A stretch of DNA of 56,164 nt from CAYUBI01 sp964443005 (GCA_964443005.1 CAYUBI010000003.1:1-56164), one strand, 5' to 3'; counted from the stretch's first letter, positions 1 to 7,829 are shown. Numbers and translations: made by a program. The notes: a model not told the origin generated them from the sequence alone.

Positions 1-2
1 TG

Positions 3-305
3 GAAACTAGTACGATTACTGCAGAAGCATTGGCAAAAATGTTTATCCCATATGGACTTAAACGCGTGATTTACACTGATATTCGGCGGGATGGCATGAT
101 GCAAGGGCCTAATGTTGCTGCGATTCAAGCATTAGCGCAAGCATTACCTATTCCAGTTATTGCATCTGGTGGTGTTTCATCTAACCAGGATGTTATTCAG
201 TTGTCTCAATTATTTCAGTTGGGCATCGAGGGATGTATTATTGGAAAAGCTTTATATACGGGTGATGTTCAGTTAGAACAGTTGGCAGGATCGAACTTAG
301 GCTAG
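3..305 (+). CDS. hisA: HisA, histidine biosynthesis isomerase (3' part only)
   Basis: C-terminal third of the (beta/alpha)8-barrel phosphoribosylformimino-5-aminoimidazole carboxamide ribotide isomerase, fourth step of histidine synthesis. The frame is open to the left edge, so the gene is cut by the window, not by a mutation. Visible family signatures are YTDIRRDGMMQGPN (the TD..rDG..G phosphate-binding strand and loop) and PVIASGGVSS followed by GCIIGKALYTG, the second phosphate-binding half. HisF is the close relative; the RRDGMMQG loop and the GKALY ending favour HisA. The TTG at 30 is internal. It converges on the HEPN gene with only ten bases between the stops. Confidence 0.85.
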   Translation, partial: ETSTITAEALAKMFIPYGLKRVIYTDIRRDGMMQGPNVAAIQALAQALPIPVIASGGVSSNQDVIQLSQLFQLGIEGCIIGKALYTGDVQLEQLAGSNLG

Positions 306-315
306 GTGTACTTTT

Positions 316-723
316 CTACTTCGGAAATTCAAGTTTTTTTGTTAGTAAATTAATTTTTATTAGTAATTCTTTACATAATTTTTCGGCTATTCCCAAGCAT
401 GTTCGTGCGTCTTCTTTAGCTAGAATATCTCCATAAGGATATCTAGTTTTTGGATAATATTCGTCTAGATCGATAATTTGTTCTTGATACAGCATCCAGC
501 TTTCTTCCAGTTTTGAGATAATCAATAGAAGTTTTTTAAGATCATGCGTATGAGAAACTTCATGATCTTTTGCATGCAAATATGCTTTCATCATTTTTTC
601 AACGGATTGATGTGCATGATAAATACAAATATGGCTTATGTTTTCTTCACTTGCAAAAATTAATCTTGCTGATTTTAAATCAGATTGTGCTAGAAAAATC
701 CATTCTTCTAATTGTTTATTCAA
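316..723 (-). CDS. HEPN-domain protein (toxin side of a HEPN/MNT pair)
   Basis: A 135-residue all-helical HEPN protein. The family pattern is present: a conserved YHAHQSVEKMMKAYL helix (residues ~35-50), an SHTHDLKKLL segment (~57-66) and the RYPYGD motif (~94-99). It starts at TTG (721-723), which overlaps the TGA of the upstream nucleotidyltransferase as TTGA; an AAGGA lies 11 bases upstream. HEPN proteins beside minimal nucleotidyltransferases commonly act as RNase toxins silenced by the partner. The pairing here is seen directly; activity as a toxin is inferred from the family. Confidence 0.8.
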   Translation of the reverse strand: MNKQLEEWIFLAQSDLKSARLIFASEENISHICIYHAHQSVEKMMKAYLHAKDHEVSHTHDLKKLLLIISKLEESWMLYQEQIIDLDEYYPKTRYPYGDILAKEDARTCLGIAEKLCKELLIKINLLTKKLEFPK

Positions 724-1019
724 TTCAGTTGAATTCCTTTTTTGACGATCATTTGAACTAATTCATTCCATTCCAGTTTTTTTTGAAAAACTGTTTCATG
801 ATAAATTACCATTTCAACGGGTATGTCAAAATTCCAAAATTCTTTTGCTAAGCTTCGATATAATTGATGTGGATTTTCTTGTGTCACAACGAATAAATCT
901 AAATCGCTTTCTTTATTAGGGGTACCATAAGCATAACTACCATAAATGTATGCAGTTAGTGGTTGATATTTTTCGAGAATACGTTCAACTGATTGAAAAA
1001 TTGTGGATTGATTAACCAC
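720..1019 (-). CDS. Minimal nucleotidyltransferase (MNT antitoxin)
   Basis: A 99-residue nucleotidyltransferase-fold protein with the signature GSYAYGTPNKESDLDLFVV, which matches the GSxxxG...SDxDL metal and nucleotide site, near residues 27-45. It is the partner of the HEPN gene, first in the two-gene unit and translationally coupled to it. In characterised HEPN/MNT systems the MNT transfers AMP to the HEPN toxin. Start is GTG at 1017-1019, with AGGAG centred about seven bases upstream. The third acidic residue expected near VEMVIY is a Glu, not an Asp. Confidence 0.8.
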   Translation of the reverse strand: MVNQSTIFQSVERILEKYQPLTAYIYGSYAYGTPNKESDLDLFVVTQENPHQLYRSLAKEFWNFDIPVEMVIYHETVFQKKLEWNELVQMIVKKGIQLN

Positions 1020-1080
1020 CGTGTTCTCCTTATTTTTTTAAAATTATACCGTGAATCCACAAGAGTGACAAACCTAAGCT

Positions 1081-1109
1081 GTGTCATCGTCGTTCATTTA
1101 TGCTACAAT
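1081..1109 (+). promoter_or_regulatory. Sigma70-type promoter of the phosphoesterase gene
   Basis: A -35 GTGTCA (1081-1086), 17-base spacer, and -10 TACAAT (1104-1109) preceded by TGC, which makes an extended -10. Transcription would begin near 1116, short of the GGGGAGA ribosome site and the ATG at 1139. The upstream in-frame ATG at 1100 lies inside this promoter, which argues against it as a start. Confidence 0.5.
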
Positions 1110-1138
1110 TATGGGTGGTTAAACACAGGGGAGAATTC

Positions 1139-1939
1139 ATGCATCGATTATCTATTATTGTAGCCATTATTTGGATGGTTTTTGTTGTTGCTGCGTTTGC
1201 GGTTGAGCAGCCGATAGTTATTTACGGCGACTCGCGAACGAATACGCTAATTCATGGAAAAATTGTTAGTGGAATTATGAGCGTTCATCCAGCAGTTGTT
1301 TTTCATGTTGGAGACATGGTTAATTTTGGAGATTGGCAATCGGAATGGGATCGTTTTAATTCTATTGTTTCTCCGATTTATCACCAATCAATTTTCTATC
1401 CTGTTAGAGGCAATCATGAATCGGATTTATCCTTATATCTGTCAAATTTTCGGTTAAAAGGCCCTGCATGGTATTCTGTAACAACAATGAATATTCGTTT
1501 TATTGTTTTGGATAGTAATGCTGATATTGCGCCAGATTCAGTACAGTATCGTTGGTTGCAATCTGAATTACAAAATTCATTAACCAATGCCAAATTTACA
1601 ATTTGCTTGCTTCATTATCCGATTTTTTCACAACGGCGTTTTAATGCAGCTGTTTCGCCTTCGTTGGATCATTTGATCCCTTTATTTGATAAGTATCACG
1701 TTGCTGCTGTTTTTTCTGGACATAATCATGCTTATGAACGTTTCTTATTTCATAAAATTTACTATATTGTAACAGGTGGTGGTTGTGCGCCATTAGCAGA
1801 TTCTCAATCGTCGATTTCATATAGTCAAAAATATATTAAAGCTTTTCATTTTTGCGTATTAACACTTAAAGATCGAATTTTAACAGTTGATGTTTTTGAT
1901 GTAGATCAACGAAAAATTGATTCGTTTTCTTTGTTTTAG
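1139..1939 (+). CDS. Exported calcineurin-like metallophosphoesterase
   Basis: A 267-residue secreted phosphoesterase. Residues 1-22 form a signal peptide ending near AAFA. The metallophosphatase motifs appear in order: YGDSRT (variant of GDxH), HVGDMVNFGD, RGNHE, LLHYPIF and FSGHNHAYER, then a typical YYIVTGGGCAP strand. These supply the Asp, Asn and His ligands of the two-metal site. It resembles the purple-acid-phosphatase-like branch; the substrate is unknown. The frame also allows an ATG at 1100, but the signal peptide, the GGGGAGA ribosome site and the promoter position favour 1139. It appears to be a single-gene unit, convergent with panD. Confidence 0.85.
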   Translation: MHRLSIIVAIIWMVFVVAAFAVEQPIVIYGDSRTNTLIHGKIVSGIMSVHPAVVFHVGDMVNFGDWQSEWDRFNSIVSPIYHQSIFYPVRGNHESDLSLYLSNFRLKGPAWYSVTTMNIRFIVLDSNADIAPDSVQYRWLQSELQNSLTNAKFTICLLHYPIFSQRRFNAAVSPSLDHLIPLFDKYHVAAVFSGHNHAYERFLFHKIYYIVTGGGCAPLADSQSSISYSQKYIKAFHFCVLTLKDRILTVDVFDVDQRKIDSFSLF

Positions 1940-1964
1940 TAAAATAGAGAGGAGATAGTTTTTT

Positions 1965-2321
1965 TTACTTGTCTGTTATCTGCCGATTTTGGGCATTCAC
2001 AAACACAAGTTTAGGTGAAAAGTGTTGAGCCTGAGTTTCATCCAGTTGCCCATAGGCAATGATAATGACAACATCGTCTGGAACTGCAAGGCGTGCAGCA
2101 GCGCCGTTAATACATATAATGCCAGATCCACGTTTCCCTTTTATTGCATAGGTCACAAAGCGTTCGCCATTATTGACATTAACAACATGGACTTGTTCGT
2201 TTTCTGAAATGTTTGCAGCTTCAAGAAGTTCTTCATCTACTGTAATGCTACCCATATAGTGAATATTGGCTTCTGTTACAGTGACTCGATGAATTTTTGA
2301 TTTTAACATTGTAATTAACAT
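1965..2321 (-). CDS. panD: Aspartate 1-decarboxylase proenzyme
   Basis: Makes beta-alanine for pantothenate and CoA. The family opening LKSKIHRVTVTEAN is followed by HYMGSITVDEELL: the Gly-Ser bond (about residues 24-25) is where the proenzyme self-cleaves to make the pyruvoyl group. GSGIICINGAAAR and DDVVIIIAY complete the core. 118 residues is about normal length. The ATG at 2319-2321 shares a base with the flgA stop (TAATG) and has GGAG about eight bases upstream; an inner ATG at 2309 has no ribosome site. It is last in a flagellar gene string, an unusual place for a CoA-pathway gene. Confidence 0.92.
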   Translation of the reverse strand: MLITMLKSKIHRVTVTEANIHYMGSITVDEELLEAANISENEQVHVVNVNNGERFVTYAIKGKRGSGIICINGAAARLAVPDDVVIIIAYGQLDETQAQHFSPKLVFVNAQNRQITDK

Positions 2322-3010
2322 TACTGGAGCTCCATGATAACTGTATCTGCGTCTTTTACAATACCTTCGACAATTTTTTGATTTGATATTTCGCGCACCT
2401 TGATTTTACACCCACGGTATCCATTTATCAATGCAATACCCGTTGTTTCTAAACGAACCTTGCCTGAAATAACAATTAGTTTTATTTTCTTTTGATTTGG
2501 AATTAGCAATTCTTTTTTGAACATCCATTCTAAAAAAAACGCACCTAGCTTGATTGGTGAACTTGTTTGTTGTCCAATGATGGTCCTAGATGATGTTAGC
2601 GTATCTGGTGGAAGAATATGCATGGGCAAGTAGCTCATTGTTACCATACCCTCTGTTATTGCTTGATTCGCTGGAATCATCGTAGCTGCAATCGCCACAT
2701 TGTGGTTTATTTGTATAGTAATCGGAATGCGTTTTGTGCTAATTAGCTGATTTTGTTTGATTAAGTTGATTGCATAAACATTTGTTCCTAGAAAAGATGT
2801 TTTTTGAGTATCAATAGAAATTGAATCATACTGTGGAATCGTGCCTGATTGTGGGGCAACCAATACAGACACACGGTACTCTGGAAACGGATATTTTTCA
2901 GATAATACTGATATTAATTTTGTAGAAATATCATTGATAAAACTCGCATATCCTAATGAAAAAATAGAAATAAAACATCCAATGAGGATGCTGATAACTG
3001 TTCGATTCAT
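2321..3010 (-). CDS. flgA: FlgA, flagellar P-ring assembly chaperone
   Basis: A 229-residue exported protein with an N-terminal signal peptide (about residues 1-22, rich in Ile/Phe, ending near GYAS). The C-terminal half is a SAF-type FlgA domain: a segment of IPANQAITEGMVT type, a LPPDTLTSSRTIIGQQ stretch, LIPNQKKIKLIVISGKV, and the closing VREISNQKIVEGIVKDADTV. FlgA helps FlgI build the P-ring in the periplasm. Gene order flgF-flgG-flgA is standard, but flgH and flgI do not follow; panD does. It starts nine bases after flgG, with an AAAGG in the flgG tail as the likely ribosome site. Confidence 0.85.
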   Translation of the reverse strand: MNRTVISILIGCFISIFSLGYASFINDISTKLISVLSEKYPFPEYRVSVLVAPQSGTIPQYDSISIDTQKTSFLGTNVYAINLIKQNQLISTKRIPITIQINHNVAIAATMIPANQAITEGMVTMSYLPMHILPPDTLTSSRTIIGQQTSSPIKLGAFFLEWMFKKELLIPNQKKIKLIVISGKVRLETTGIALINGYRGCKIKVREISNQKIVEGIVKDADTVIMELQ

Positions 3011-3018
3011 GAGTTTAG

Positions 3019-3810
3019 TTAGCCTTTGGAAATGTCAATAGCTGACTTAAGCATTCCTTCGCCTGATTGAATCGCTTTTGAAATGACATCAAAGGCACGT
3101 TGCGTAATAATCATTTGCATCATTTCATCAATGATATCAACATTAGAGGCTTCTAAAGCGAATTGAGAAACTTTTCCGAAATTATCTTTTCCGCCATAGC
3201 CAACAGTTGCTGGACCTGAAGATAAAGTTTCATTATAAACATTTTGTCCGAGCGATTCTAGGCCTGAAGGATTCGCAAAGTCAGCTAATACAATTTGTCC
3301 AATAGCAGACTCTGTTGTTGAGCCTGTCATCAAAACATACGTAGTTCCGTCAGGTGCAATGCGAATACTGGAAGCATTTTCAGGAATTACCAAACCAGGT
3401 TCCAAAAGGTTTCCGTTAGGGTCTACAACATTTCCGTAACTGTCGCGATGAAAATTTCCAGCGCGTGAATATACGGGTGTGCCTAATGCGTTTCTAAGTA
3501 CGAAAAATCCTCGTCCTGAAATTGCCATATCTAAATCATTGGTTGTGACTTCAATTGTGCCTTGCTGAAAATCTTTTGGCGTAGATGTTACACGTACTCC
3601 GGATCCCAGTTCAATGCCTGCAGGTTCAACTGTGTTCAAACTAACATTTTTTTGAGCTTCTGATAAAACTTGAGGAAAAATATTTTCTAAATCAACACGA
3701 CTTTTTTTGAAAGCAGTTGTTTTCGAGTTCGCAACATTATTGGTAATTGTTAACATATCAGTTTCAAGAGCTGCCATTCCAGATGCGCCAACATAGAGTG
3801 TTCTAAACAT
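3019..3810 (-). CDS. flgG: FlgG, flagellar distal rod protein
   Basis: A 263-residue distal rod protein of normal length. The N-terminal rod domain reads LYVGASGMAALETDMLTITNN, with NNVANSKTTAFKKSR following. The middle carries the LDMAISGRGFFVL motif (cf. DLAIxGxGFF). The C-terminal rod helix has LEASNVDIIDEMMQMIITQRAF, the ExSNVd...M..IxxQRaf signature. It has no Sec signal, as expected for a substrate of the flagellar type III exporter. AAGGAG sits nine bases before the ATG. It follows the flgF-like gene by 54 bases. Confidence 0.95.
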   Translation of the reverse strand: MFRTLYVGASGMAALETDMLTITNNVANSKTTAFKKSRVDLENIFPQVLSEAQKNVSLNTVEPAGIELGSGVRVTSTPKDFQQGTIEVTTNDLDMAISGRGFFVLRNALGTPVYSRAGNFHRDSYGNVVDPNGNLLEPGLVIPENASSIRIAPDGTTYVLMTGSTTESAIGQIVLADFANPSGLESLGQNVYNETLSSGPATVGYGGKDNFGKVSQFALEASNVDIIDEMMQMIITQRAFDVISKAIQSGEGMLKSAIDISKG

Positions 3811-3864
3811 TTTTACGGCTCCTTATTTTTATCATACCATACCCATGACGATTTTCAATCCTAT

Positions 3865-4644
3865 TTATTTTTGTGCTGCATCTATTGAACCTTGAATAAG
3901 TTTCATGCGTTCTTGTATCACTTTTGTCATGGCTTCATATTTTCGTGAATTAAGATCCATTTCAATCAATTGTTGAGGAAGTGATGTATTTGATTCTTCA
4001 TATGCACCTTGAATCACGCGATAGGGTTGATCTGTGTCCATTTTATTGTTTGCTTCTGTAGTAAAAAAAGCAGCACTATTATACGATTTTAATAAGCGCT
4101 TATCTTTAAAAAATACGATTTTCAATTTATCAATGATTTCGCCATTTATTTTGATATTTCCATCAGAGTCAGCTGTCATTGTTGCGTTATTGGGAATGCT
4201 AATAGCTAAACCATTTTGCCCAACAATAGGGAAATTTCCGGCTACAGTAACCAAATTATGATACGGGTCAATTTTTAGCCGGCCATCTCGAACATACATT
4301 TCACCTTCAGCTGTCATAATTGTAAAAAATCCATTGCCCTCTAAAGCTAGATCCATCGAGTTCCCTGTGAATTTTAAGGGACCAGTTATAAAATTGGCCA
4401 TGATTGATACCTTACTAACTAAATCTCCGCTTTCTACAATAATGCTTTTTTCTTTGTATCCAGGTGTTTTTGCATTTGTGATATTATCCATAATCATGCT
4501 ATATTTCTGTTCGTAGAACATAAGGCCGCGTTTAGAGATATCTAGGACATCATCACCGCCTGTAGTTGCATTTACTTGGCAAAAATATAGCAGAAAAAAA
4601 ACAGCTAAAAGTGATTTAAAAAATTGAGAAAGGTAATTATTCAT
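3865..4644 (-). CDS. flgF: FlgF-like rod protein with an apparent Sec signal peptide
   Basis: Family hallmarks are NITNAKTPGYK (residues 54-64, cf. NiANanTpGfK), DLALEGNGFFTI in the middle, and a C-terminal helix with SNTSLPQQLIEMDLNSRKYEA. It precedes flgG as flgF normally does. The odd part is residues 1-26: a Lys, then a Leu/Phe-rich core, then QVNA, which reads as a cleavable signal peptide. Rod proteins normally leave through the flagellar exporter without one. GAGGAG lies directly upstream of the ATG (seven bases), supporting this start. It may be true FlgF with an odd leader, or a paralogue sent to the periplasm. Confidence 0.75.
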   Translation of the reverse strand: MNNYLSQFFKSLLAVFFLLYFCQVNATTGGDDVLDISKRGLMFYEQKYSMIMDNITNAKTPGYKEKSIIVESGDLVSKVSIMANFITGPLKFTGNSMDLALEGNGFFTIMTAEGEMYVRDGRLKIDPYHNLVTVAGNFPIVGQNGLAISIPNNATMTADSDGNIKINGEIIDKLKIVFFKDKRLLKSYNSAAFFTTEANNKMDTDQPYRVIQGAYEESNTSLPQQLIEMDLNSRKYEAMTKVIQERMKLIQGSIDAAQK

Positions 4645-4708
4645 TTTGCACTCCTCGTAAAGTCATATTAGCGCATATATATCTGATGTTAAATACACTG
4701 GATAATTT

Positions 4709-5230
4709 TTAAAATGGTAAAAATAGATGTTGTGTTACAAAAGTAATTCCGCAGTTAAAGATATCTGCTCTAAAATCTGTATCAAGTGCAATAAATTTAC
4801 CATAACCCAAGCGTAATTGCATTTCATTAGACAACGAATAGATAATGGTGATACTTGGCTGAAAAAATAGTCCACCCAGTACAGGCACTCCACCGCCGCC
4901 AGCTCCGCCTAGCATCACTTTTATATCTGTAGCCCATGCATAGGGTAATGTCCATTGATATCCTAAGTTGAAGGTGCCTTCTGCATATCCACCGCGACCG
5001 CCTGCAACTGCACCTAATGCTGAACCGCCAATATAAAGTGAGTTTGTGAGATATCGATCAAATTGAACACCTAATAACGAAAATGGACCGATTTGCTGAG
5101 GTAAGCATATTTCATAAAATAACGTTTCTGTGCGTTTTTGTTTTTGAATGTGACTAAGATCGTCATTATCCAATGGTTGAGCCATTGCTATCGCAATTAA
5201 AATCAATAAATTAATTCCCCAAAATTTCAT
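4709..5230 (-). CDS. Glycine-rich exported protein, paralogue A
   Basis: Function not recognised. It is 173 residues long with a signal peptide (residues 1-17, ending AMA). The body alternates aromatic/hydrophobic strands with Gly-rich turns and resembles a small outer-membrane barrel. It is clearly paralogous to the gene upstream: both share RYL-NS-L, a Gly/Ala-rich GG..GA..G.RGGY block, LGG.GG.G.P..GG, a P-S-.-.-I strand and a Cys near the end. The start at 5230 overlaps the upstream gene by 20 bases. Its place between amj and flgF suggests an envelope role, which is inference. Confidence 0.6.
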   Translation of the reverse strand: MKFWGINLLILIAIAMAQPLDNDDLSHIQKQKRTETLFYEICLPQQIGPFSLLGVQFDRYLTNSLYIGGSALGAVAGGRGGYAEGTFNLGYQWTLPYAWATDIKVMLGGAGGGGVPVLGGLFFQPSITIIYSLSNEMQLRLGYGKFIALDTDFRADIFNCGITFVTQHLFLPF

Positions 5231-5771
5231 ATGATAGCACTCCTAGTGAACATCCAATCACATCACTTTTTATTTGCCCATTAATAAAATCAATCATACC
5301 ATAATGACATTTAATTATCATATCTTGGGTTAATTTCCATCCGATAGCTAAGGAAGGTCGAATAATTCCACCGCCACCTTGGGGTGCACCATGGCCGCCG
5401 CCACCGCCTAAAAAGCTCATAGGTTCGATAATCCACTTGCCAATATCCCAGGTGATTCCTACAACAAAACCTCCAATAAAATATCCACCTCGCTGGCCAT
5501 AAAGTGCTCCATACCCTGCCCCACCCCAGAATAAATATGAATTCAGATAACGTTGATAAATAAAACCACCCACAGTTATAGATTCTTGATTTGTAATATT
5601 ATAGCGTTCCATTACAATGGTTTCTGCAATCAGCTGTTTATTAAAATCTTTGATATTCGTAGCGTAACATAATGTGGGCCCCCAGAAATATAATATTAGA
5701 AACAAGAGTGTCAGCCATGGAGTTATAAATAATTTGAATTGTTTTTGGCTTAAAAATGCCGCTGATTTCAC
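5211..5771 (-). CDS. Glycine-rich exported protein, paralogue B
   Basis: Function not recognised; 186 residues. After a Lys-rich start there is a hydrophobic export segment (residues ~13-36). The mature part carries YQRYLNSYLFWGGAG, GQRGGYFIGGF, LGGGGGHGAPQGGGG and RPSLAIGW, which align one-to-one with paralogue A, so this is a tandem duplication that has diverged. The start is GTG (5769-5771), overlapping the amj stop as GTGA, so translation is coupled to the flippase gene. Predicted beta-strand content and export suggest an outer-membrane or periplasmic place. Confidence 0.6.
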   Translation of the reverse strand: MKSAAFLSQKQFKLFITPWLTLLFLILYFWGPTLCYATNIKDFNKQLIAETIVMERYNITNQESITVGGFIYQRYLNSYLFWGGAGYGALYGQRGGYFIGGFVVGITWDIGKWIIEPMSFLGGGGGHGAPQGGGGIIRPSLAIGWKLTQDMIIKCHYGMIDFINGQIKSDVIGCSLGVLSYEILGN

Positions 5772-6589
5772 AACTTTTCTGCTACAAACTGGGTAACACT
5801 GATAATATATCTGGCTGCAGGAAAAAGTAAAAGTTGGGCAATAATAAATACTCCGAGCAAGCGTCCAATGAGTAAAAAAAACACAACGGATTTAACATCC
5901 TGAATAGGCCGTTTTCCATGAATTGCTTGATCTGTGATTCGTGCGCCAGCTGGGTCAACCATAAGTGTGAACATAATTGTTGCTATCCCATTAACGATTC
6001 CTGATAATTGAACTGCTGTAGCGCGAAATTCAGGGATGTAAGCACCTGCTAATAATGCAGATAAGACGCCAATACTATAAATTGCTGCAACAAGTATGTT
6101 AAGAATTAAAAAAGTTTTGGGGATTCCTTTTAATGACATTGCACGAATCATATGTAGGCGCGGAAGTTTAATTGCTTTGATTATTCGTTTCATGCGACTA
6201 GGATGTAAACTAAGAATGAATAGTTTTGGAATTGAGCCAATATCAAGGAATTTCATAATAGCCATTTCATACCAACCAATTAATGTTGGAGTTAAACATG
6301 CAGCTAACGTAATGCCAATCATTCCTGCAAATAGAATTAATCGAAAGTCAGATTCAAGCTGATGTAGGGCAGCATCTGTTCCTGCAATTACTGTCATGTC
6401 TACCATTTTTCCAACTAGAGGTGCTTGAAACATATTGCTAAGTCGGGAAACCAGCAATGTAGAGGTAACAAAGGACATTGCAATTGCTACTTGCCGGGTT
6501 GTGACACCTGCAATACGCATGCTATAGGAGGCAGATTCTGTAAAATGAATTAGTCCTGTAAAAAAAGAAGCAATTATGAGTCCTGTCAT
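5768..6589 (-). CDS. amj: Amj-type lipid II flippase
   Basis: A 273-residue polytopic membrane protein. The N-terminal segment ASYSMRIAGVTTRQVAIAMS followed by LVSRLSNMFQAPLVGKMVD, and the C-terminal FTLMVDPAGARITDQAIHGK followed by GRLLGVFIIAQLLLFPAARYI, match my memory of the Amj/YdaH (DUF2837) family, the alternative lipid II flippase first found in Bacillus. I count about six membrane segments. It would move the peptidoglycan precursor outward, in line with murI and the amidase upstream. No clear ribosome site precedes the ATG; queD ends seven bases earlier. Whether MurJ also exists cannot be seen here. Confidence 0.72.
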   Translation of the reverse strand: MTGLIIASFFTGLIHFTESASYSMRIAGVTTRQVAIAMSFVTSTLLVSRLSNMFQAPLVGKMVDMTVIAGTDAALHQLESDFRLILFAGMIGITLAACLTPTLIGWYEMAIMKFLDIGSIPKLFILSLHPSRMKRIIKAIKLPRLHMIRAMSLKGIPKTFLILNILVAAIYSIGVLSALLAGAYIPEFRATAVQLSGIVNGIATIMFTLMVDPAGARITDQAIHGKRPIQDVKSVVFFLLIGRLLGVFIIAQLLLFPAARYIISVTQFVAEKL

Positions 6590-6595
6590 TGCAAT

Positions 6596-6952
6596 TTATG
6601 GTTCATATGCAGCACATGTATTGTCAGATTCCCAAATGATGACACGTTTTAATGTGACATTTTTAGGAATTCGATTTTCCATTTCGCCATATAAATATTT
6701 TGATAGCATTTCTGATGTTGGTGAAAACTCTAGTTTGTCATTTAAAAAGGTATGATCCAATTTTTTTAGTAAATCGTGAATATGTCCTTTTAAAATTTTG
6801 AAGTCAACTAACATGCCAACATGATCAAGTTGAGTCCCTTGGACTATTACTTGTACTTTCCAATTATGACCATGAAGATTTTCACATGGACCTTTATAAT
6901 CGACTAATTGATGTGCTGCTGAAAATGTTTTTTCTACCATTAATTCAAACAT
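6596..6952 (-). CDS. queD: QueD / 6-pyruvoyl-tetrahydropterin synthase family
   Basis: A 118-residue zinc enzyme. FSAAHQL supplies the first zinc His and CENLHGHNWKV the other two plus the catalytic Cys (CxxxHGH). LDHTFLND and a late WESDNTCAAYE carry the substrate-binding Glu. In most bacteria this family makes 6-carboxytetrahydropterin for queuosine (QueD). No other queuosine gene lies in the window, so the pathway call rests on family alone. The ATG at 6952 overlaps the murI stop by 13 bases and has GGGAG eight bases upstream. Confidence 0.85.
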   Translation of the reverse strand: MFELMVEKTFSAAHQLVDYKGPCENLHGHNWKVQVIVQGTQLDHVGMLVDFKILKGHIHDLLKKLDHTFLNDKLEFSPTSEMLSKYLYGEMENRIPKNVTLKRVIIWESDNTCAAYEP

Positions 6953-7829
6953 AATTTTTTCTCCCTTGTAAGTTCTAATCGTTTTGGTTCTGGTATTTGC
7001 CAGCCTAGTAACTGGAATACTTTTTTTTGGAAAGCAAGTTGATGATCTCCAGTAACATAATATGTTACGTTGTTATCTAGATTATCTAGATTATCTATGT
7101 TTTCTATTTTATTGTTGATCAGTTGCTGTTTTGCTTCATTAGCAACAGCAATAGCTGGATTGATAATTCTATCAGGATTATGGGTAATCGCAAGGATTTT
7201 TTTAATAATTAGTGCGTAATGCGAACATCCCAGCAAAATATAATCGTTTTCTGATCCTTTTAAGTATAGCTTTAAATGACGATCTAGTTCGTGTTCGTTT
7301 AGGATATCTGCTTCAATCAGCGGAACCAATGTTGGGCACGTGACTGCTTTGATTTGAATGTTTGGAAATGATTCCCGAATTCGTTTCTCGTAACTCTTAC
7401 TTTTGATAGTTCGTTCTGTTGCAAGTAGGGTGATGCGATCATTGGGCTGCAGTATCACTCCATTTAAACTTGGGGTTAACATGTCAATAATTGGTAATGT
7501 ATACTTTCCTTTGTCNNNNNNNNNNTACATATTCATCTGCTGGATTTGGATAAAGTTTTATACTTTCCTTTGTCGTGTTCAAGTGCTACTGCAGAAGATG
7601 TATTGCAGGCAATAACAATCATTTTTGTACCGCAATCAATCAAAAAATCAAAGAGCTGATCATTAATATCCCAAATTTCAGATAGCGATTTGGAACCAAA
7701 AGGAACATGTGCTAGATCTGCAATATATAAAAAGTGTTCATTAGGCATCAATGTGCGAAGATGTTCCAAAACTGTTAATCCGCCAACTCCTGAATCAAAA
7801 ACACCAATTGGCCGGTTATTTGGTTCCAT
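6940..7829 (-). CDS. murI: Glutamate racemase (interrupted only by an assembly gap)
   Basis: Converts L- to D-glutamate for peptidoglycan. The N-terminal part has GVFDSGVGGLTVL and ACNTSSA, with the first catalytic Cys; the C-terminal part has LGCSHYALI, with the second Cys and the His. The two pieces flank ten N at 7516-7525. The 16-base string at 7500-7515 recurs at 7559-7574; collapsing the repeat joins the halves in frame as SSAVALEHDKGKYTLPIIDM and gives 276 residues, a normal length. The 33 bases between the gap and the second repeat therefore look like a false contig end. The ATG overlaps the amidase gene by 14 bases. Confidence 0.85.
7516..7525. other. Scaffold gap (10 N) inside murI
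   Basis: Ten undetermined bases. A 16-base direct repeat lies on both sides (7500-7515 and 7559-7574). Removing 7516-7574 restores an uninterrupted murI frame, so the contigs overlap and the gap size is not real. Confidence 0.95.

Noticed and set aside
1938..1973. Inverted AGTAAAA / TTTTACT pair between the phosphoesterase and panD
   Set aside because: Only seven AT-rich base pairs with a long loop; too weak to call a terminator.
6940..7829. murI read as two pseudogene fragments
   Set aside because: The flanking 16-base repeat and exact frame closure show an assembly artefact, not a broken gene.
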